This document shows, in pieces, positions 34,213 through 43,239 of a DNA stretch of 47,140 nt. The translations under genes and the position numbers were made by a program. The first letter of the stretch is position 1. The number at the start of each line of letters is the position of its first letter. A model generated the notes under the pieces. That model ran no database searches, was not told where the DNA came from, and saw nothing but the letters and a program-made list of their open reading frames with translations. Source of the DNA: an uncultured Lachnospiraceae bacterium (GTDB lineage: Bacteria; Bacillota; Clostridia; Lachnospirales; Lachnospiraceae); assembly GCA_934339135.1 (NCBI GenBank), contig CAKRHP010000020.1, forward strand, positions 1 through 47,140, written 5' to 3'.

Positions 34213-35586
34213 ATGGCAAATAAGGTGGAGCATGCAAAGGTCATTTCCGTGAGTAATGCACTGAGGCACGGGGATATATTTACCCGCCTCAGTGCGGTTA
34301 TCATGGGGGCCGGCAATATTTGCAGAAAGCAGATCGTGAAAGGTCTGTTGTATCTGGCAGTAGAAATTCTGTTTATTGCCTTTATGGTCATGAGTGGTTT
34401 CGGACTGCTTGGTGGTCTGACAACGCTGGGAACCAATGAGGGCGGGGAAGTATTTAATGAAGCGAAGCAGGTGTATGAGTATACTGCCGGTGACAATTCC
34501 ATGTTGATCCTGCTTTATGGAATTCTGGCGGTCTTTGCGATCATCGCATTTGTATTTGCCTGGAGATCTTCTCTGAAATCTGCTTATCAGGCACAGGTTT
34601 TAAAAGAAGCAGGAAAGCCGCTTCCGGATTTCCGTGAGGATGTGGCGTCACTGTTTGACCAGAACATGCATAAGACCCTGTTGACAGGGCCGATCATATG
34701 TATCTTTGCATTTACGATACTGCCTCTTGTTTTTATGGCAGCGATCGCATTTACCAACTATGACAGAAACCATCAGCCACCGGGAAAGCTGTTTGACTGG
34801 GTAGGGCTGGCAAACTTTGGAAAGCTTTTAGACAGCTCCAGCGGACTTGGCACAGCCTTCTGGCACGTGCTTGGATGGACCATCGTCTGGGCGGTCTTTG
34901 CTACATTTTTAAATTATATTCTGGGAATGATCCTTGCGATCGTAATTAACCGCAAGGAAACAAAATGGAAGGCAATGTGGAGATTTATCTTCGTTCTTTC
35001 CATTGCCATTCCACAGTTTGTATCACTGTTAGTTATCCGTACCATGCTGCAGCCGGAAGGCTCCATCAATGTTCTGTTGAAGCAGCTGGGACTGATCCAG
35101 AAGAGTCTTCCATTCTGGACCGATGTTACCTGGGCAAGAATTACCATCATTGTAGTAAACCTCTGGGTCGGTGTTCCGTACACGATGCTTCAGGTTACCG
35201 GTATTCTTCAGAATATTCCGGCGGATCTGTATGAGGCGGCCAGAGTGGACGGTGCCAATGCAGTGGTACAGTTTTTCAAGATCACGCTTCCGTATATGCT
35301 GTTTGTGACAACGCCATATCTGATCACACAGTTTATCGGAAACATCAATAACTTTAATGTCATTTATCTGCTGACAAAGGGTGCTCCGGCAGCCTTAAGC
35401 TACAATAATGGTACCGCCGGTAAGACGGATCTGCTGGTAACGTGGCTGTATAAACTGACCATGGACTTTAAGGATTATAACTACGCAGCGGTAATCTCCA
35501 TTGCAGTATTCATATTGTCAGCTGTATTTTCTCTGGCGGCGTACCGCAAGTCAGGGGCATTGAAGAATGAGGAGGGATTCCAATAA
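34213..35586 (+). CDS. malF: Maltodextrin ABC permease, MalF type
   Basis: 457 residues with about eight membrane helices. The C-terminal permease domain carries the EAA loop (YEAARVDGANAVVQFF) that contacts the ATPase. The N-terminal 120 residues add two helices and a loop, as in MalF-type subunits, which are longer than their partners. AAGGAG precedes the ATG. The stop codon overlaps the malG start by one base (TAATG), so the two are translated together. Confidence 0.9.
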   Translation: MANKVEHAKVISVSNALRHGDIFTRLSAVIMGAGNICRKQIVKGLLYLAVEILFIAFMVMSGFGLLGGLTTLGTNEGGEVFNEAKQVYEYTAGDNSMLILLYGILAVFAIIAFVFAWRSSLKSAYQAQVLKEAGKPLPDFREDVASLFDQNMHKTLLTGPIICIFAFTILPLVFMAAIAFTNYDRNHQPPGKLFDWVGLANFGKLLDSSSGLGTAFWHVLGWTIVWAVFATFLNYILGMILAIVINRKETKWKAMWRFIFVLSIAIPQFVSLLVIRTMLQPEGSINVLLKQLGLIQKSLPFWTDVTWARITIIVVNLWVGVPYTMLQVTGILQNIPADLYEAARVDGANAVVQFFKITLPYMLFVTTPYLITQFIGNINNFNVIYLLTKGAPAALSYNNGTAGKTDLLVTWLYKLTMDFKDYNYAAVISIAVFILSAVFSLAAYRKSGALKNEEGFQ

Positions 35587-36446
35587 TGAATAAGTACCGC
35601 ATTAGAAAGAAATTGACGAATTTTATCGTACATGCGTGTCTGACCATCCTGGCTCTGGTCTGGATATTTCCTCTCTTCTGGGTGATCATGACATCCTTCC
35701 GTGCAGGCAAGGGCTCTTATTCCAGTACCTTCCTGCCGGATAAGCTGACGATTCACAATTATGTGTCCCTTTTTACGGACACAGATGTATTTAACTTCCC
35801 ACAGTGGTTTTTAAATACCTTGATCGTAGCGATCTTTTCCTGCATTTTGTCTACATTTTTCATTGTATCTATTGCTTATGTGACTTCAAGACTTCGTTTT
35901 AAGTCCAGAAAGCTTTTGCTGAATGTGGCACTGGTGCTTGGAATGTTTCCGGGCTTTATGGCAATGATCGCGATCTATTATATCTTAAAGGGAATTGGAA
36001 TGACCCAGGGCGTTCTCAAGCTGGTTTCTCTGGTGCTTGTGTATGCCGGAGGCTCCGGTATCCTGCAGTTCTATGTGGCGAAGGGATTTTTTGATACGAT
36101 CCCCCGCAGCATTGACGAGGCGGCATACATTGACGGAGCAACAAAATGGAACGTATTCCGGCTCATTACGATCCCACTGTCAAAGTCCATTATTGTGTAC
36201 ACTGTGCTGACCTCCTTTATCGCACCGTGGATCGATTTCGTACTGGCAAAGGTTATCATTGGAACCGATGCAAAGTATTATACGGTGGCCATTGGACTTT
36301 GGAATATGCTGGAAAAGGAAAATATTTACCAGTGGTATACCCGGTTTGCTGCCGGAGCGGTCTGTGTATCCATCCCGATTGCTGTGTTGTTCCTGTTTAT
36401 GCAGCGTTGTTACACGGACGGACTGACGGGAGCAGTCAAAGGCTAA
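35586..36446 (+). CDS. malG: Maltodextrin ABC permease, MalG type
   Basis: 286 residues with six membrane helices and the EAA loop DEAAYIDGATKWNVF followed by ITIPLSKSI. Conserved N-terminal features include IFPLFWVIMTSFR. It forms the heterodimeric channel with the MalF-type subunit. It ends the operon; a hairpin follows eight bases after the stop codon. Confidence 0.9.
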   Translation: MNKYRIRKKLTNFIVHACLTILALVWIFPLFWVIMTSFRAGKGSYSSTFLPDKLTIHNYVSLFTDTDVFNFPQWFLNTLIVAIFSCILSTFFIVSIAYVTSRLRFKSRKLLLNVALVLGMFPGFMAMIAIYYILKGIGMTQGVLKLVSLVLVYAGGSGILQFYVAKGFFDTIPRSIDEAAYIDGATKWNVFRLITIPLSKSIIVYTVLTSFIAPWIDFVLAKVIIGTDAKYYTVAIGLWNMLEKENIYQWYTRFAAGAVCVSIPIAVLFLFMQRCYTDGLTGAVKG

Positions 36447-36453
36447 TATAAAA

Positions 36454-36623
36454 AGTGCTTCTAGCGCAGCTAGAGACGCTGCTCAAGAAGCACTACTGTT
36501 TTATATTGAAAAACGCAAACCCGGCGTTTTTCTGAGTAAAGAGAACTGCTAAGCCTGCGTAAAACGCAGGCAAGCGGTTCTATGCTTCACATAGCAACTT
36601 TGAGCCGGTGGCTCAAAGGTTGC
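36454..36623. repeat. Array of five back-to-back hairpins
   Basis: Five stems lie in 170 bases: AGTGCTTCT (36454-36462) with 36486-36494; GAAAAACGC (36508-36516) with 36524-36532; a nested stem AGAACTGCT + CCTGCGT (36542-36560) with 36564-36581; CTATG (36580-36584) with 36590-36594; and GCAACTTTGAGCC (36594-36606) with 36610-36623 (one bulge). The first can act as the malG terminator; the others have no T run. The rest of the 36447-36863 gap holds one more hairpin and a promoter. Confidence 0.7.
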
Positions 36624-36661
36624 GAAAGACTTCTAAATGACATAAACAGCCTCTATAAATG

Positions 36662-36720
36662 AACACGATATTACAGATTTCCTGATGATGGGAGACTGTG
36701 ATATCGTGTTTTGATGTCTG
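36662..36720. terminator. Long-stem hairpin, possible terminator
   Basis: AACACGATAT + ACAG (36662-36676) pairs with CTGT + ATATCGTGTT (36706-36720) around a single mismatch and a 29-base loop. It is symmetrical in both strands and is followed by TTTGATG only. It may be a terminator or a processed RNA structure. Confidence 0.4.
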
Positions 36721-36751
36721 AGGAAGTGTGTAAATTATACCGGTCAATATG

Positions 36752-36780
36752 TTGGCTGATGTATAAAAAGCGTGTATAAT
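36752..36780 (+). promoter_or_regulatory. Promoter of the orphan binding-protein gene
   Basis: TTGGCT (36752-36757) and a perfect TATAAT (36775-36780) are separated by 17 bases. The leader to the GTG start is about 75 bases and includes a short open stretch (VSKVLQEALMAKLGVSR) ending at TAG just before the gene, which may be a chance frame. Confidence 0.65.
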
Positions 36781-36863
36781 GTACAGGAAGCAGAAAAATC
36801 CCATTTAAATGTGTCTAAGGTTTTACAGGAAGCACTTATGGCGAAGTTAGGAGTATCAAGATA

Positions 36864-38558
36864 GTGATAAAAGATATATTAAAAAAGATGATAGCGTTAT
36901 CTCTGGCCGGATGTCTGATCCTGACCGGCTGCAGTAAACAGCCGGTGGAGAAGAAGGATACGGCGGATCATAAGAAGGGGTGGAAGACGGCAGAGACGAC
37001 ACCCTTTGGACGGTATCCGGAGGAAGTGACATATACTCTTGGAAAGATGACTGGTCTGAATAATTCAAATCTGCCTAAGGGGGATACTTATGAGGATAAC
37101 GGATATACAAGATATCTTAAAAAGAAACTAAATATACAGAACAGGGATACCTTTGAGGCCGGGGAGGGTGACAATTATCAGGAGACGTTATCTATGACCA
37201 TAGCCTCCCGGGAGCTGCCTGATGTGATGGTCGTGAATGACATGGATCTGCTGCAGCTTCTGGTGGATAATGATATGATCGAGGATCTGACACAGGTATA
37301 TAGAGACTGTACCAGCAGCCGGATCAAGGAGATCTATAACAGCTATGGTAGCGAGATCCTTGACAATGTGACCTTTGACGGGAAGCTTATGGCACTGCCG
37401 GAGACGAACATTGAGGATGGACCGAGTCTGTGCTGGCTTAGGAAGGACTGGATGGATCAGCTGGGATTGTCTGCACCGGAAACTGTGGAGGATGTGGAGC
37501 GCATTGTCCATGAATTCGTACAGAAGGATCCCGGAGGAAATGGAAAGGGACAGACGGTTGGTCTTGTCTGTGATGATGAACTGACCGGAGGCTGTGGTTA
37601 CAGCTATGAGTATCAGAATGATATTATATTTGCGAGTTGTGGTGCATTTCCAAAGCAATGGCTGTACAATGAGGATGGAAAGGTTGTATATGGTTCTGTT
37701 CAGAAAGAGGCGAAATCCGCATTGCAAAAGCTGCGCAAAATGTACCGGCAGGGGACATTAGATAACCATTTCCTTATAAGGGAAAGCAATAATATTATTG
37801 AGCTGATCGTTTCCGGAAAATGCGGTTCTTTCTTTGGCCCATGGTGGTCGCCGAATAATCCGTTGATGTCTGCCATGCAGAAGAATCCAAAAGCAGAGTG
37901 GCAGCCGTATCTGATCCGGACAGATTCCGACGGAAGCACTGCCTATGCTTCCCAGAATCCAAGTGATAAATGTGTTGTTGTCCGTAAGGGCTATGAGCAT
38001 CCGGAGATCGTTATGAAGATTGTCAGTGTACTTTTTGACGATCTGCGTTATGGCGAGGAGGATGTCGGCGAAATGGAACGATATTATCAGGATAATGTCG
38101 ATCCTACGGCACGTCCGCTTGCGATCAATGTAGATTATAAGGATGCTCTGATGCGTTGCTATGATTCCCTGAAGGATGCGATCCAGGGACGGAAAAAGCT
38201 GGATGATCTGGGACTTCTGGAGGGAGCCTATTATATTTCCTGCAGAAATTATCTGGATAAGAAAAAAGAGGAGGAGCCTCAGAAATCCTGGGAGGACTGG
38301 GCCGCTTATACATCCCGTATGACAGCCTGTTCTGTCCTTGGAAAGGGACGGACGAGACAGGTGAAATCGTTATTTTTTGGCGAAACCGAAACCATGAAAG
38401 GAAACTGGTGGCGTCTGGAAGAGCTGGAAAAGAAGGCGTACCTGGAAATCGTGACCGGCCAGAAGCCATTGTCCTATTTCGATAAGTTTGTTGAGGAATG
38501 GAAACGCCAGGGTGGGGAGAAGATCCAGAGCGAAGTGGAAAAAGAATTGAAAAAATAG
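36864..38558 (+). CDS. Orphan extracellular solute-binding lipoprotein
   Basis: 564 residues starting at GTG (AGGAG at 36850-36854). The signal sequence ends in lipobox LTGC (Cys23). The mature protein has the large binding-protein layout (PEEVTYTLGKMTGLN, LPDVMVVNDMDLLQLL, LPETNIEDGPSLCWLRKDWMDQLG, GPWWSPNNPLMSAMQKN), similar to LplA/YtcQ-type proteins that serve complex polysaccharide fragments. No permease or ATPase adjoins it, so it may share the MalFG-type channel or act as a sensor input for a YesM-type kinase. The latter is speculation. Confidence 0.82.
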   Translation: MIKDILKKMIALSLAGCLILTGCSKQPVEKKDTADHKKGWKTAETTPFGRYPEEVTYTLGKMTGLNNSNLPKGDTYEDNGYTRYLKKKLNIQNRDTFEAGEGDNYQETLSMTIASRELPDVMVVNDMDLLQLLVDNDMIEDLTQVYRDCTSSRIKEIYNSYGSEILDNVTFDGKLMALPETNIEDGPSLCWLRKDWMDQLGLSAPETVEDVERIVHEFVQKDPGGNGKGQTVGLVCDDELTGGCGYSYEYQNDIIFASCGAFPKQWLYNEDGKVVYGSVQKEAKSALQKLRKMYRQGTLDNHFLIRESNNIIELIVSGKCGSFFGPWWSPNNPLMSAMQKNPKAEWQPYLIRTDSDGSTAYASQNPSDKCVVVRKGYEHPEIVMKIVSVLFDDLRYGEEDVGEMERYYQDNVDPTARPLAINVDYKDALMRCYDSLKDAIQGRKKLDDLGLLEGAYYISCRNYLDKKKEEEPQKSWEDWAAYTSRMTACSVLGKGRTRQVKSLFFGETETMKGNWWRLEELEKKAYLEIVTGQKPLSYFDKFVEEWKRQGGEKIQSEVEKELKK

Positions 38559-38559
38559 A

Positions 38560-38581
38560 ACTGTCCGATTAACAGGACAGT
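38560..38581 (+). terminator. Short hairpin after the binding-protein gene
   Basis: ACTGTCC (38560-38566) pairs with GGACAGT (38575-38581), starting two bases after the stop codon. There is no T run, so terminator function is uncertain. Confidence 0.35.
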
Positions 38582-38613
38582 CGATATGAGATAAGGGTTG
38601 TGGTCAAATAAGA

Positions 38614-39018
38614 ATGAGAAAGAATGGTGATCCTATGCAGGGTAAAAATGATTTCCGAACAGATCACAAAGGGACAGAAGAGATCCTGGAACGGGAAAAG
38701 AAAATATTTCAATACAAAAGAGCGAATGCAGAGCTGCAGACGAGGCTTGGAGAGGAATCTGCCATAAGGAAAATAATTCCGTATATTATTTTATTGATGG
38801 GCTTTATCGCTTTACAGTTTATGGAAAACTGGATGGGATATTATGTGGATATTTCAGGACAGGATTATGTTCCTCTGTTGATCATTTTTGTAATTTTACT
38901 CATTCACAGATATCTGAAAGACAGGAAACGGCAGGTACTGCGGGAGCAGATGAAAGCGAACCGGCAGAAGTGTGATAAGCTGCAGCAGGAGATTGATGAG
39001 ATCCGAAGGGGAATGTAA
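38614..39018 (+). CDS. Small membrane protein with a coiled-coil tail
   Basis: 134 residues (127 if the second ATG at 38635 is used). A charged N-terminal helix precedes two membrane segments (IIPYIILLMGFIALQF and YVPLLIIFVILLIHRYL). The C-terminus (RQVLREQMKANRQKCDKLQQ) is a strongly charged helix that probably forms a coiled coil in the cytoplasm. No family is recognised. It stands alone between a binding protein and the rhodanese fusion gene. Confidence 0.55.
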   Translation: MRKNGDPMQGKNDFRTDHKGTEEILEREKKIFQYKRANAELQTRLGEESAIRKIIPYIILLMGFIALQFMENWMGYYVDISGQDYVPLLIIFVILLIHRYLKDRKRQVLREQMKANRQKCDKLQQEIDEIRRGM

Positions 39019-39089
39019 CAGCTGCAGCATGAAACAATATGGCATCTGTTGCGGCGGACAAAAATTGTCCTGTGACAGCGGTCATAACA

Positions 39090-39118
39090 TTGAAAAATTG
39101 TGAGTATTGCGGTATAGT
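39090..39118 (+). promoter_or_regulatory. Promoter of the rhodanese-TtcA gene
   Basis: TTGAAA (39090-39095) and TATAGT (39113-39118) are 17 bases apart, about 30 bases before the ATG. Confidence 0.6.
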
Positions 39119-39156
39119 GTGCTGAGATATGGTTAGGAAAGGCATGGGTTACAGAG

Positions 39157-40362
39157 ATGATGGATAATACAGAGATCACAATACAGGAATTAAAGAAATG
39201 GCGTCCGGATGAGTATCATCTGGTGGATGTCAGGGATGAAATGTCTTACTCTTACGGACATTTACCGGGAGCAGAGCATGTTCCGGAGCAGCAGATCCTT
39301 GACGGATGGGTGCCGGAGGACGATGGTAAAAAGACAGTTCTTTACTGCAAAAAGGGAGAGACAAGCCTGGAGGCAGCGGGATTTCTCCAGGAGAAGGGAT
39401 GCACCGTTTACAGCCTGCAGGGAGGCTATCTGGCTTGGCTCATGAGTACCATGGACGAGGAAAATGAGAAGGAGCAGGAAGAGGAAACGCCGTTTTATCT
39501 GGAGGTGGAGCAGAGTATCCGCAAGCGGTTCAAGAAAAAGATCTGGTGCCGTTTTACCAAGGCGATCAATGATTATGAGCTGGTAAAGGAAGGAGACAAG
39601 ATTGCGGTATGTATTTCCGGAGGGAAGGATTCCATGCTGATGGCAAAGCTTTTTCAGGAGCTGAAGCGTCACCATAAGTTTCCGTTTGAGGTGGTTTTTC
39701 TGGTAATGGATCCGGGATACAGTCCGGAAAACCGCAAGGTCATTGAGAATAACGCCAAGAGACTAAATATACCGATCACGATTTTTGAGTCCAATATTTT
39801 TGAGGCTGTTTTTCATGTGGAGAAATCGCCATGTTATCTCTGCGCGAGAATGCGCCGGGGGTATCTTTACAGCAAAGCAAAGGAGCTTGGCTGCAATAAG
39901 ATCGCACTGGGACATCATTACGATGATGTGATTGAGACAATTCTGATGGGCATGCTTTACGGTGCGCAGATGCAGACCATGATGCCGAAGCTGCACAGTT
40001 CAAATTTTGAGGGGATGGAGCTGATCCGGCCTCTTTATCTGATCCGTGAGGATGATATTAAGGCTTGGCGTGATGCCAATGGACTTCATTTTATCCAGTG
40101 TGCCTGCAAATTTACAGATACCTGTTCCTCCTGCGATAAGGATGGGCAGAGCAATTCCAAACGTCTGGAGATCAAGAAGTTGATCCGGGAGCTGAAAAAG
40201 ACAAATCCTTTTGTGGAGGGCAATATCTTCAAGAGTGTGGAAAATGTGAATCTCAGCACCGTGATCGCTTATAAGAAGGATGGTGTGAAGCATCATTTTT
40301 TGGAAAACTACGACAGTATTGGGAAAAACACCTCGAAAGCAGAGGGTGAGACGAAGGAGTAA
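39157..40362 (+). CDS. Rhodanese domain fused to a TtcA-type tRNA thiolation enzyme
   Basis: 401 residues. Residues 1-100 are a rhodanese domain with HLVDVRDEMSYSYGHLPGA and the active-site loop YC64KKGETS, which carries sulfur as a persulfide. After an acidic linker (about 99-112), residues 120-390 form a TtcA-like PP-loop ATPase: SGGKDS (154-159), C226YLC229ARMRRG, GHHYDDVIET, and a late Cys cluster (C315, C317, C323, C326). TtcA makes 2-thiocytidine at tRNA position 32 using a 4Fe-4S cluster; the fused rhodanese would deliver the sulfur. TtcA itself normally lacks this domain. Two adjacent ATG codons are possible starts. Confidence 0.85.
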   Translation: MMDNTEITIQELKKWRPDEYHLVDVRDEMSYSYGHLPGAEHVPEQQILDGWVPEDDGKKTVLYCKKGETSLEAAGFLQEKGCTVYSLQGGYLAWLMSTMDEENEKEQEEETPFYLEVEQSIRKRFKKKIWCRFTKAINDYELVKEGDKIAVCISGGKDSMLMAKLFQELKRHHKFPFEVVFLVMDPGYSPENRKVIENNAKRLNIPITIFESNIFEAVFHVEKSPCYLCARMRRGYLYSKAKELGCNKIALGHHYDDVIETILMGMLYGAQMQTMMPKLHSSNFEGMELIRPLYLIREDDIKAWRDANGLHFIQCACKFTDTCSSCDKDGQSNSKRLEIKKLIRELKKTNPFVEGNIFKSVENVNLSTVIAYKKDGVKHHFLENYDSIGKNTSKAEGETKE

Positions 40363-40397
40363 TAAATTACTGACAGGGAGCTTGATGGGAGACGCAT

Positions 40398-41324
40398 ATG
40401 ATATATATTTTTACAGCGTTATATCCGGAGGCGAAGCCTTTGATCCGTGCTTTTTCTTTGAAAAAGGCGGTGACAGGGCTTCCTTTTGATGTGTACGAAA
40501 ATACGGACAATGACCTGCGTCTGGTGATCACCGGTGCAGGAATGACTGCGGCGGCATGTGGGGTGTCGGCTGTGCTTGGCAGATACGGAGCAGGCGAAAA
40601 GGATCATCTGATCAATATAGGAACCTGTGCGGCAGAGAATCTGGCATGTGAGAAAAACGATGATACAGAGACGGGATATCGTGGAATATATTTATGTCAC
40701 AAAATTACGAACCGTAATACAGGACATACTTATTATCCGGACATGTTGTATCATCATTCATTTGCAGAGGCGCAGATCATAACGGAACCGGTTGTGTGGA
40801 AGAGTGGGATAGAGCAGAACGTGAAAACGGGTGATAGAAATGCGATGCCGGATGCAACACAAATCATGAAATGCGAACAGATCCTCCTTCATGACATGGA
40901 AAGTGCTGCGGTGTATCAGGCTGGGACTTTCTGGCTGGGGCCACATCAGATGAGTTTTATAAAGGTCGTGTCTGATGAGGGAGCCGGGGAGAAAATAACA
41001 CCACAGACTTTGGAGTGTGTCATAGAGAATAACATAGAACAGATCAAAGCATATGTGTCAGATCTGGGACAGGCACTGGAACCGGATGAGGAGCAGCAAA
41101 GAAAGGAACAGCATTGTATGACTGTGGCAGAGCAGCTTTGTCAAGAGCTTCACTGTTCCCAGACTATGAGGGCGGCCGTGGTGCAGTGTGTCAGATATTG
41201 GACACTGGCAGAGGTGAATTATCAGAAAGTATTAGACGAGATGAGAGCAGACGGTAAATTACCGTGCCACGACAGGAGAGAGGGGAAGAAGCGTTTTGAA
41301 GAGCTTAAACAGAGATTATTATAA
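40398..41324 (+). CDS. Nucleoside phosphorylase / MTA-SAH nucleosidase-like protein
   Basis: 308 residues. The first 215 match the PNP/MTAN superfamily: IYIFTALYPEAKPLI at the start, LVITGAGMTAAACGVS, and the nucleoside/ribose-binding pair HDMESAAVYQAG and KVVSDEG. The C-terminal 90 residues (QEQ-rich, then LCQELHCSQTMRAAVVQCVRYW) are an added helical region. Its 3' end overlaps the SPL-like gene by 29 bases, so the two are coupled. The substrate is unknown; the link to a radical SAM enzyme makes removal of 5'-deoxyadenosine or a methylthio-nucleoside an attractive idea (inference). Confidence 0.75.
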   Translation: MIYIFTALYPEAKPLIRAFSLKKAVTGLPFDVYENTDNDLRLVITGAGMTAAACGVSAVLGRYGAGEKDHLINIGTCAAENLACEKNDDTETGYRGIYLCHKITNRNTGHTYYPDMLYHHSFAEAQIITEPVVWKSGIEQNVKTGDRNAMPDATQIMKCEQILLHDMESAAVYQAGTFWLGPHQMSFIKVVSDEGAGEKITPQTLECVIENNIEQIKAYVSDLGQALEPDEEQQRKEQHCMTVAEQLCQELHCSQTMRAAVVQCVRYWTLAEVNYQKVLDEMRADGKLPCHDRREGKKRFEELKQRLL

Positions 41325-42315
41325 TAAAGCATTTTCCCATATTTATGTGGAGGAAGCGGTAAGAGAGCATCCAAGGACGAAGACGGTTCTGGAGAGGTTT
41401 CCGGATGCAGTACAGATACCGATTCATCATTATAAGGATGTGTTCTGCCGCAAAAAACAGGATGTTGCTTTGCAGGAAAAACGGCCGGCGTTGATCCTTG
41501 CGGCAAAGGAAGGGCGGCTGATCTACGAGGGAGCACCGGTCTGTCAGAGCTTTGGCAATGAGTATTTTTATTATACCTCCTGTGTAATGAACTGTATTTA
41601 TAATTGCGAATATTGTTATCTCAAAGGAATGTATCCCTCCGGCAATGTTGTGATCTTTGTGAATCTGGAGGATATTTTTGCAGAATTGGAGGGAATTTTA
41701 CAGAAACATCCGGTCTATCTGTGTGTATCCTACGACACGGATCTTATGGCATTGGAGGATCTGACCGGGTTTGTGGAGAGCTGGCTGGAATTTGTCCGCA
41801 GCCATGCGGGGATCCGTATTGAGATAAGGACGAAATGCGGTCGGACCGATTTATGGGACAGACTGAAGCCGGATGAAAATGTAATCTTTTCCTTTACTCT
41901 TTCGCCGGAACGGATCTGGCGGGAGTGTGAGCATGGAACGGCATCTCTTGAAGGGAGGATCCGGTGTGCTGCAAAAGCAATGGAGCAGGGATTCCCGGTA
42001 CGACTTTGTTTTGATCCGATCATTTACTGTCCTGATTGGCGGACACAGTATGATGCGATGCTGGATCAGGTGGCAGAGCAGATTGATATGGAAAATGTGT
42101 GGGATGTCAGCGTGGGATCCTTCCGGATATCGCAGGACTATATGAAGAAGCTGCGGCGCAGCCAAAAGGATTCCGCAGTGGTGCAGTTTCCCTTTGTAAA
42201 TGACAAAGGTGTGTACCATTATCCGGACAGTCTGATGAATGAGATGGAGCAGCATGTGGTGAGCAGGATTTGTGAGTGGATGCCGGAAGAGAAGATCTTT
42301 CGATGGAGGGAATAG
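41296..42315 (+). CDS. SPL-family (spore photoproduct lyase-like) radical SAM protein
   Basis: 339 residues starting at TTG inside the previous gene, after AGGGGA. The 4Fe-4S motif C100-x3-C104-x2-C107 lies in CIYNCEYCYLKG, followed by VNLEDIFAELEG, the typical SPL spacing. Spore photoproduct lyase repairs UV dimers in spore DNA. In Bacillus subtilis SPL a Cys (C141) donates hydrogen about 44 residues after the cluster; here the aligned segment reads LC143VSY146DTD, so the equivalent position appears to be Tyr, with Cys three residues earlier. Tyr106 and Tyr108 beside the cluster are kept. It may be a divergent SPL or a different enzyme. Confidence 0.8.
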   Translation: MKSLNRDYYNKAFSHIYVEEAVREHPRTKTVLERFPDAVQIPIHHYKDVFCRKKQDVALQEKRPALILAAKEGRLIYEGAPVCQSFGNEYFYYTSCVMNCIYNCEYCYLKGMYPSGNVVIFVNLEDIFAELEGILQKHPVYLCVSYDTDLMALEDLTGFVESWLEFVRSHAGIRIEIRTKCGRTDLWDRLKPDENVIFSFTLSPERIWRECEHGTASLEGRIRCAAKAMEQGFPVRLCFDPIIYCPDWRTQYDAMLDQVAEQIDMENVWDVSVGSFRISQDYMKKLRRSQKDSAVVQFPFVNDKGVYHYPDSLMNEMEQHVVSRICEWMPEEKIFRWRE

Positions 42316-42370
42316 CTTGAAAACTTTTATCAAAGTTTGCGGGCTGAGTAGAAAGGAAGGTTAGACGGGT

Positions 42371-43138
42371 ATGAAAAAGACAGCGATTGTGACAGGAGCA
42401 TCCTCGGGAATCGGCAGCCAGATCAGCCGTGTTCTGGTGGAGATGGGATATGAGGTGTATGGTTTTGGACGGGAGTTTCGGAAGGAAGAGTCAGAACAAA
42501 TTAGAACTAAGCAGGATCCGGCTGAATCGATCGGTACGGAAAATGGGACGGATAAGCAGAATGAAGAGAAAGGAATGCTTCACCGGATTGTCTGTGATCT
42601 GCTTGATACGCCGGAGCTGGAACGGCAGATTAAGGAAATCCGCCGACAGAATGAGGTATCATTATTGGTCAATAATGCCGGTGTGGGTTATTATGGACTT
42701 CACGAAGAGCTAAATACGCAGAAGATACAAAAGCTGGTGCGGACCAATCTGGAGGTACCGATGGTTTTGACGAATCTGCTGCTGCGGGATCTGAAAAAAT
42801 ACAGAGGAACGGTTATCAATATTTCTTCGGTGACAGCGCAGCTCAACAATCCTCACGGTTGTGCTTATGGGGCAACGAAATCGGGGCTCAGCAGCTTTTC
42901 CCGGAGTCTTTTTGATGAGGTGCGTAAGTATGGAGTCCGGGTCGTGACGATCCAGCCGGATATGACAAAAACAGATCTGTACCGGAATGCGGACTTTACT
43001 CAGGGAGAGGAGGAAGCTTCCTATCTGCTTCCGGAGGAGATAGCAGAGACGGTGCGGGATATTCTTCAGATGAGAAAAGGTGTCGTTGTGACAGAGATCA
43101 CATTGCGGCCGCAGCTTCACCGCATCCGGCGGAAATAA
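42371..43138 (+). CDS. Short-chain dehydrogenase/reductase
   Basis: 255 residues with a Rossmann fold: TGASSGIGSQ (nucleotide loop), NNAGVGYYG, the catalytic Ser in NISSV, and Y-x3-K in AYGATKSG. A Glu/Lys/Asn-rich insertion of about 25 residues lies after the second beta strand (around 38-68). It is probably an NADP-dependent oxidoreductase of unknown substrate. It follows the SPL-like gene by 55 bases, with GAAAGGAAGG upstream of its ATG; the three genes look like one transcription unit. Confidence 0.88.
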   Translation: MKKTAIVTGASSGIGSQISRVLVEMGYEVYGFGREFRKEESEQIRTKQDPAESIGTENGTDKQNEEKGMLHRIVCDLLDTPELERQIKEIRRQNEVSLLVNNAGVGYYGLHEELNTQKIQKLVRTNLEVPMVLTNLLLRDLKKYRGTVINISSVTAQLNNPHGCAYGATKSGLSSFSRSLFDEVRKYGVRVVTIQPDMTKTDLYRNADFTQGEEEASYLLPEEIAETVRDILQMRKGVVVTEITLRPQLHRIRRK

Positions 43139-43175
43139 TCCGTAAATAACTGGAAAAGCTGAAAAATATCAGTCA

Positions 43176-43205
43176 TTGAATCACGTTTATATGCTGTGTT
43201 ATAAT
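43176..43205 (+). promoter_or_regulatory. Promoter of the CAP protein gene
   Basis: TTGAAT (43176-43181) and a perfect TATAAT (43200-43205) are 18 bases apart, 35 bases before the ATG. Confidence 0.65.
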
Positions 43206-43239
43206 GGGGGCAAAATCACATAGAAAGGAAAGAAAACCA

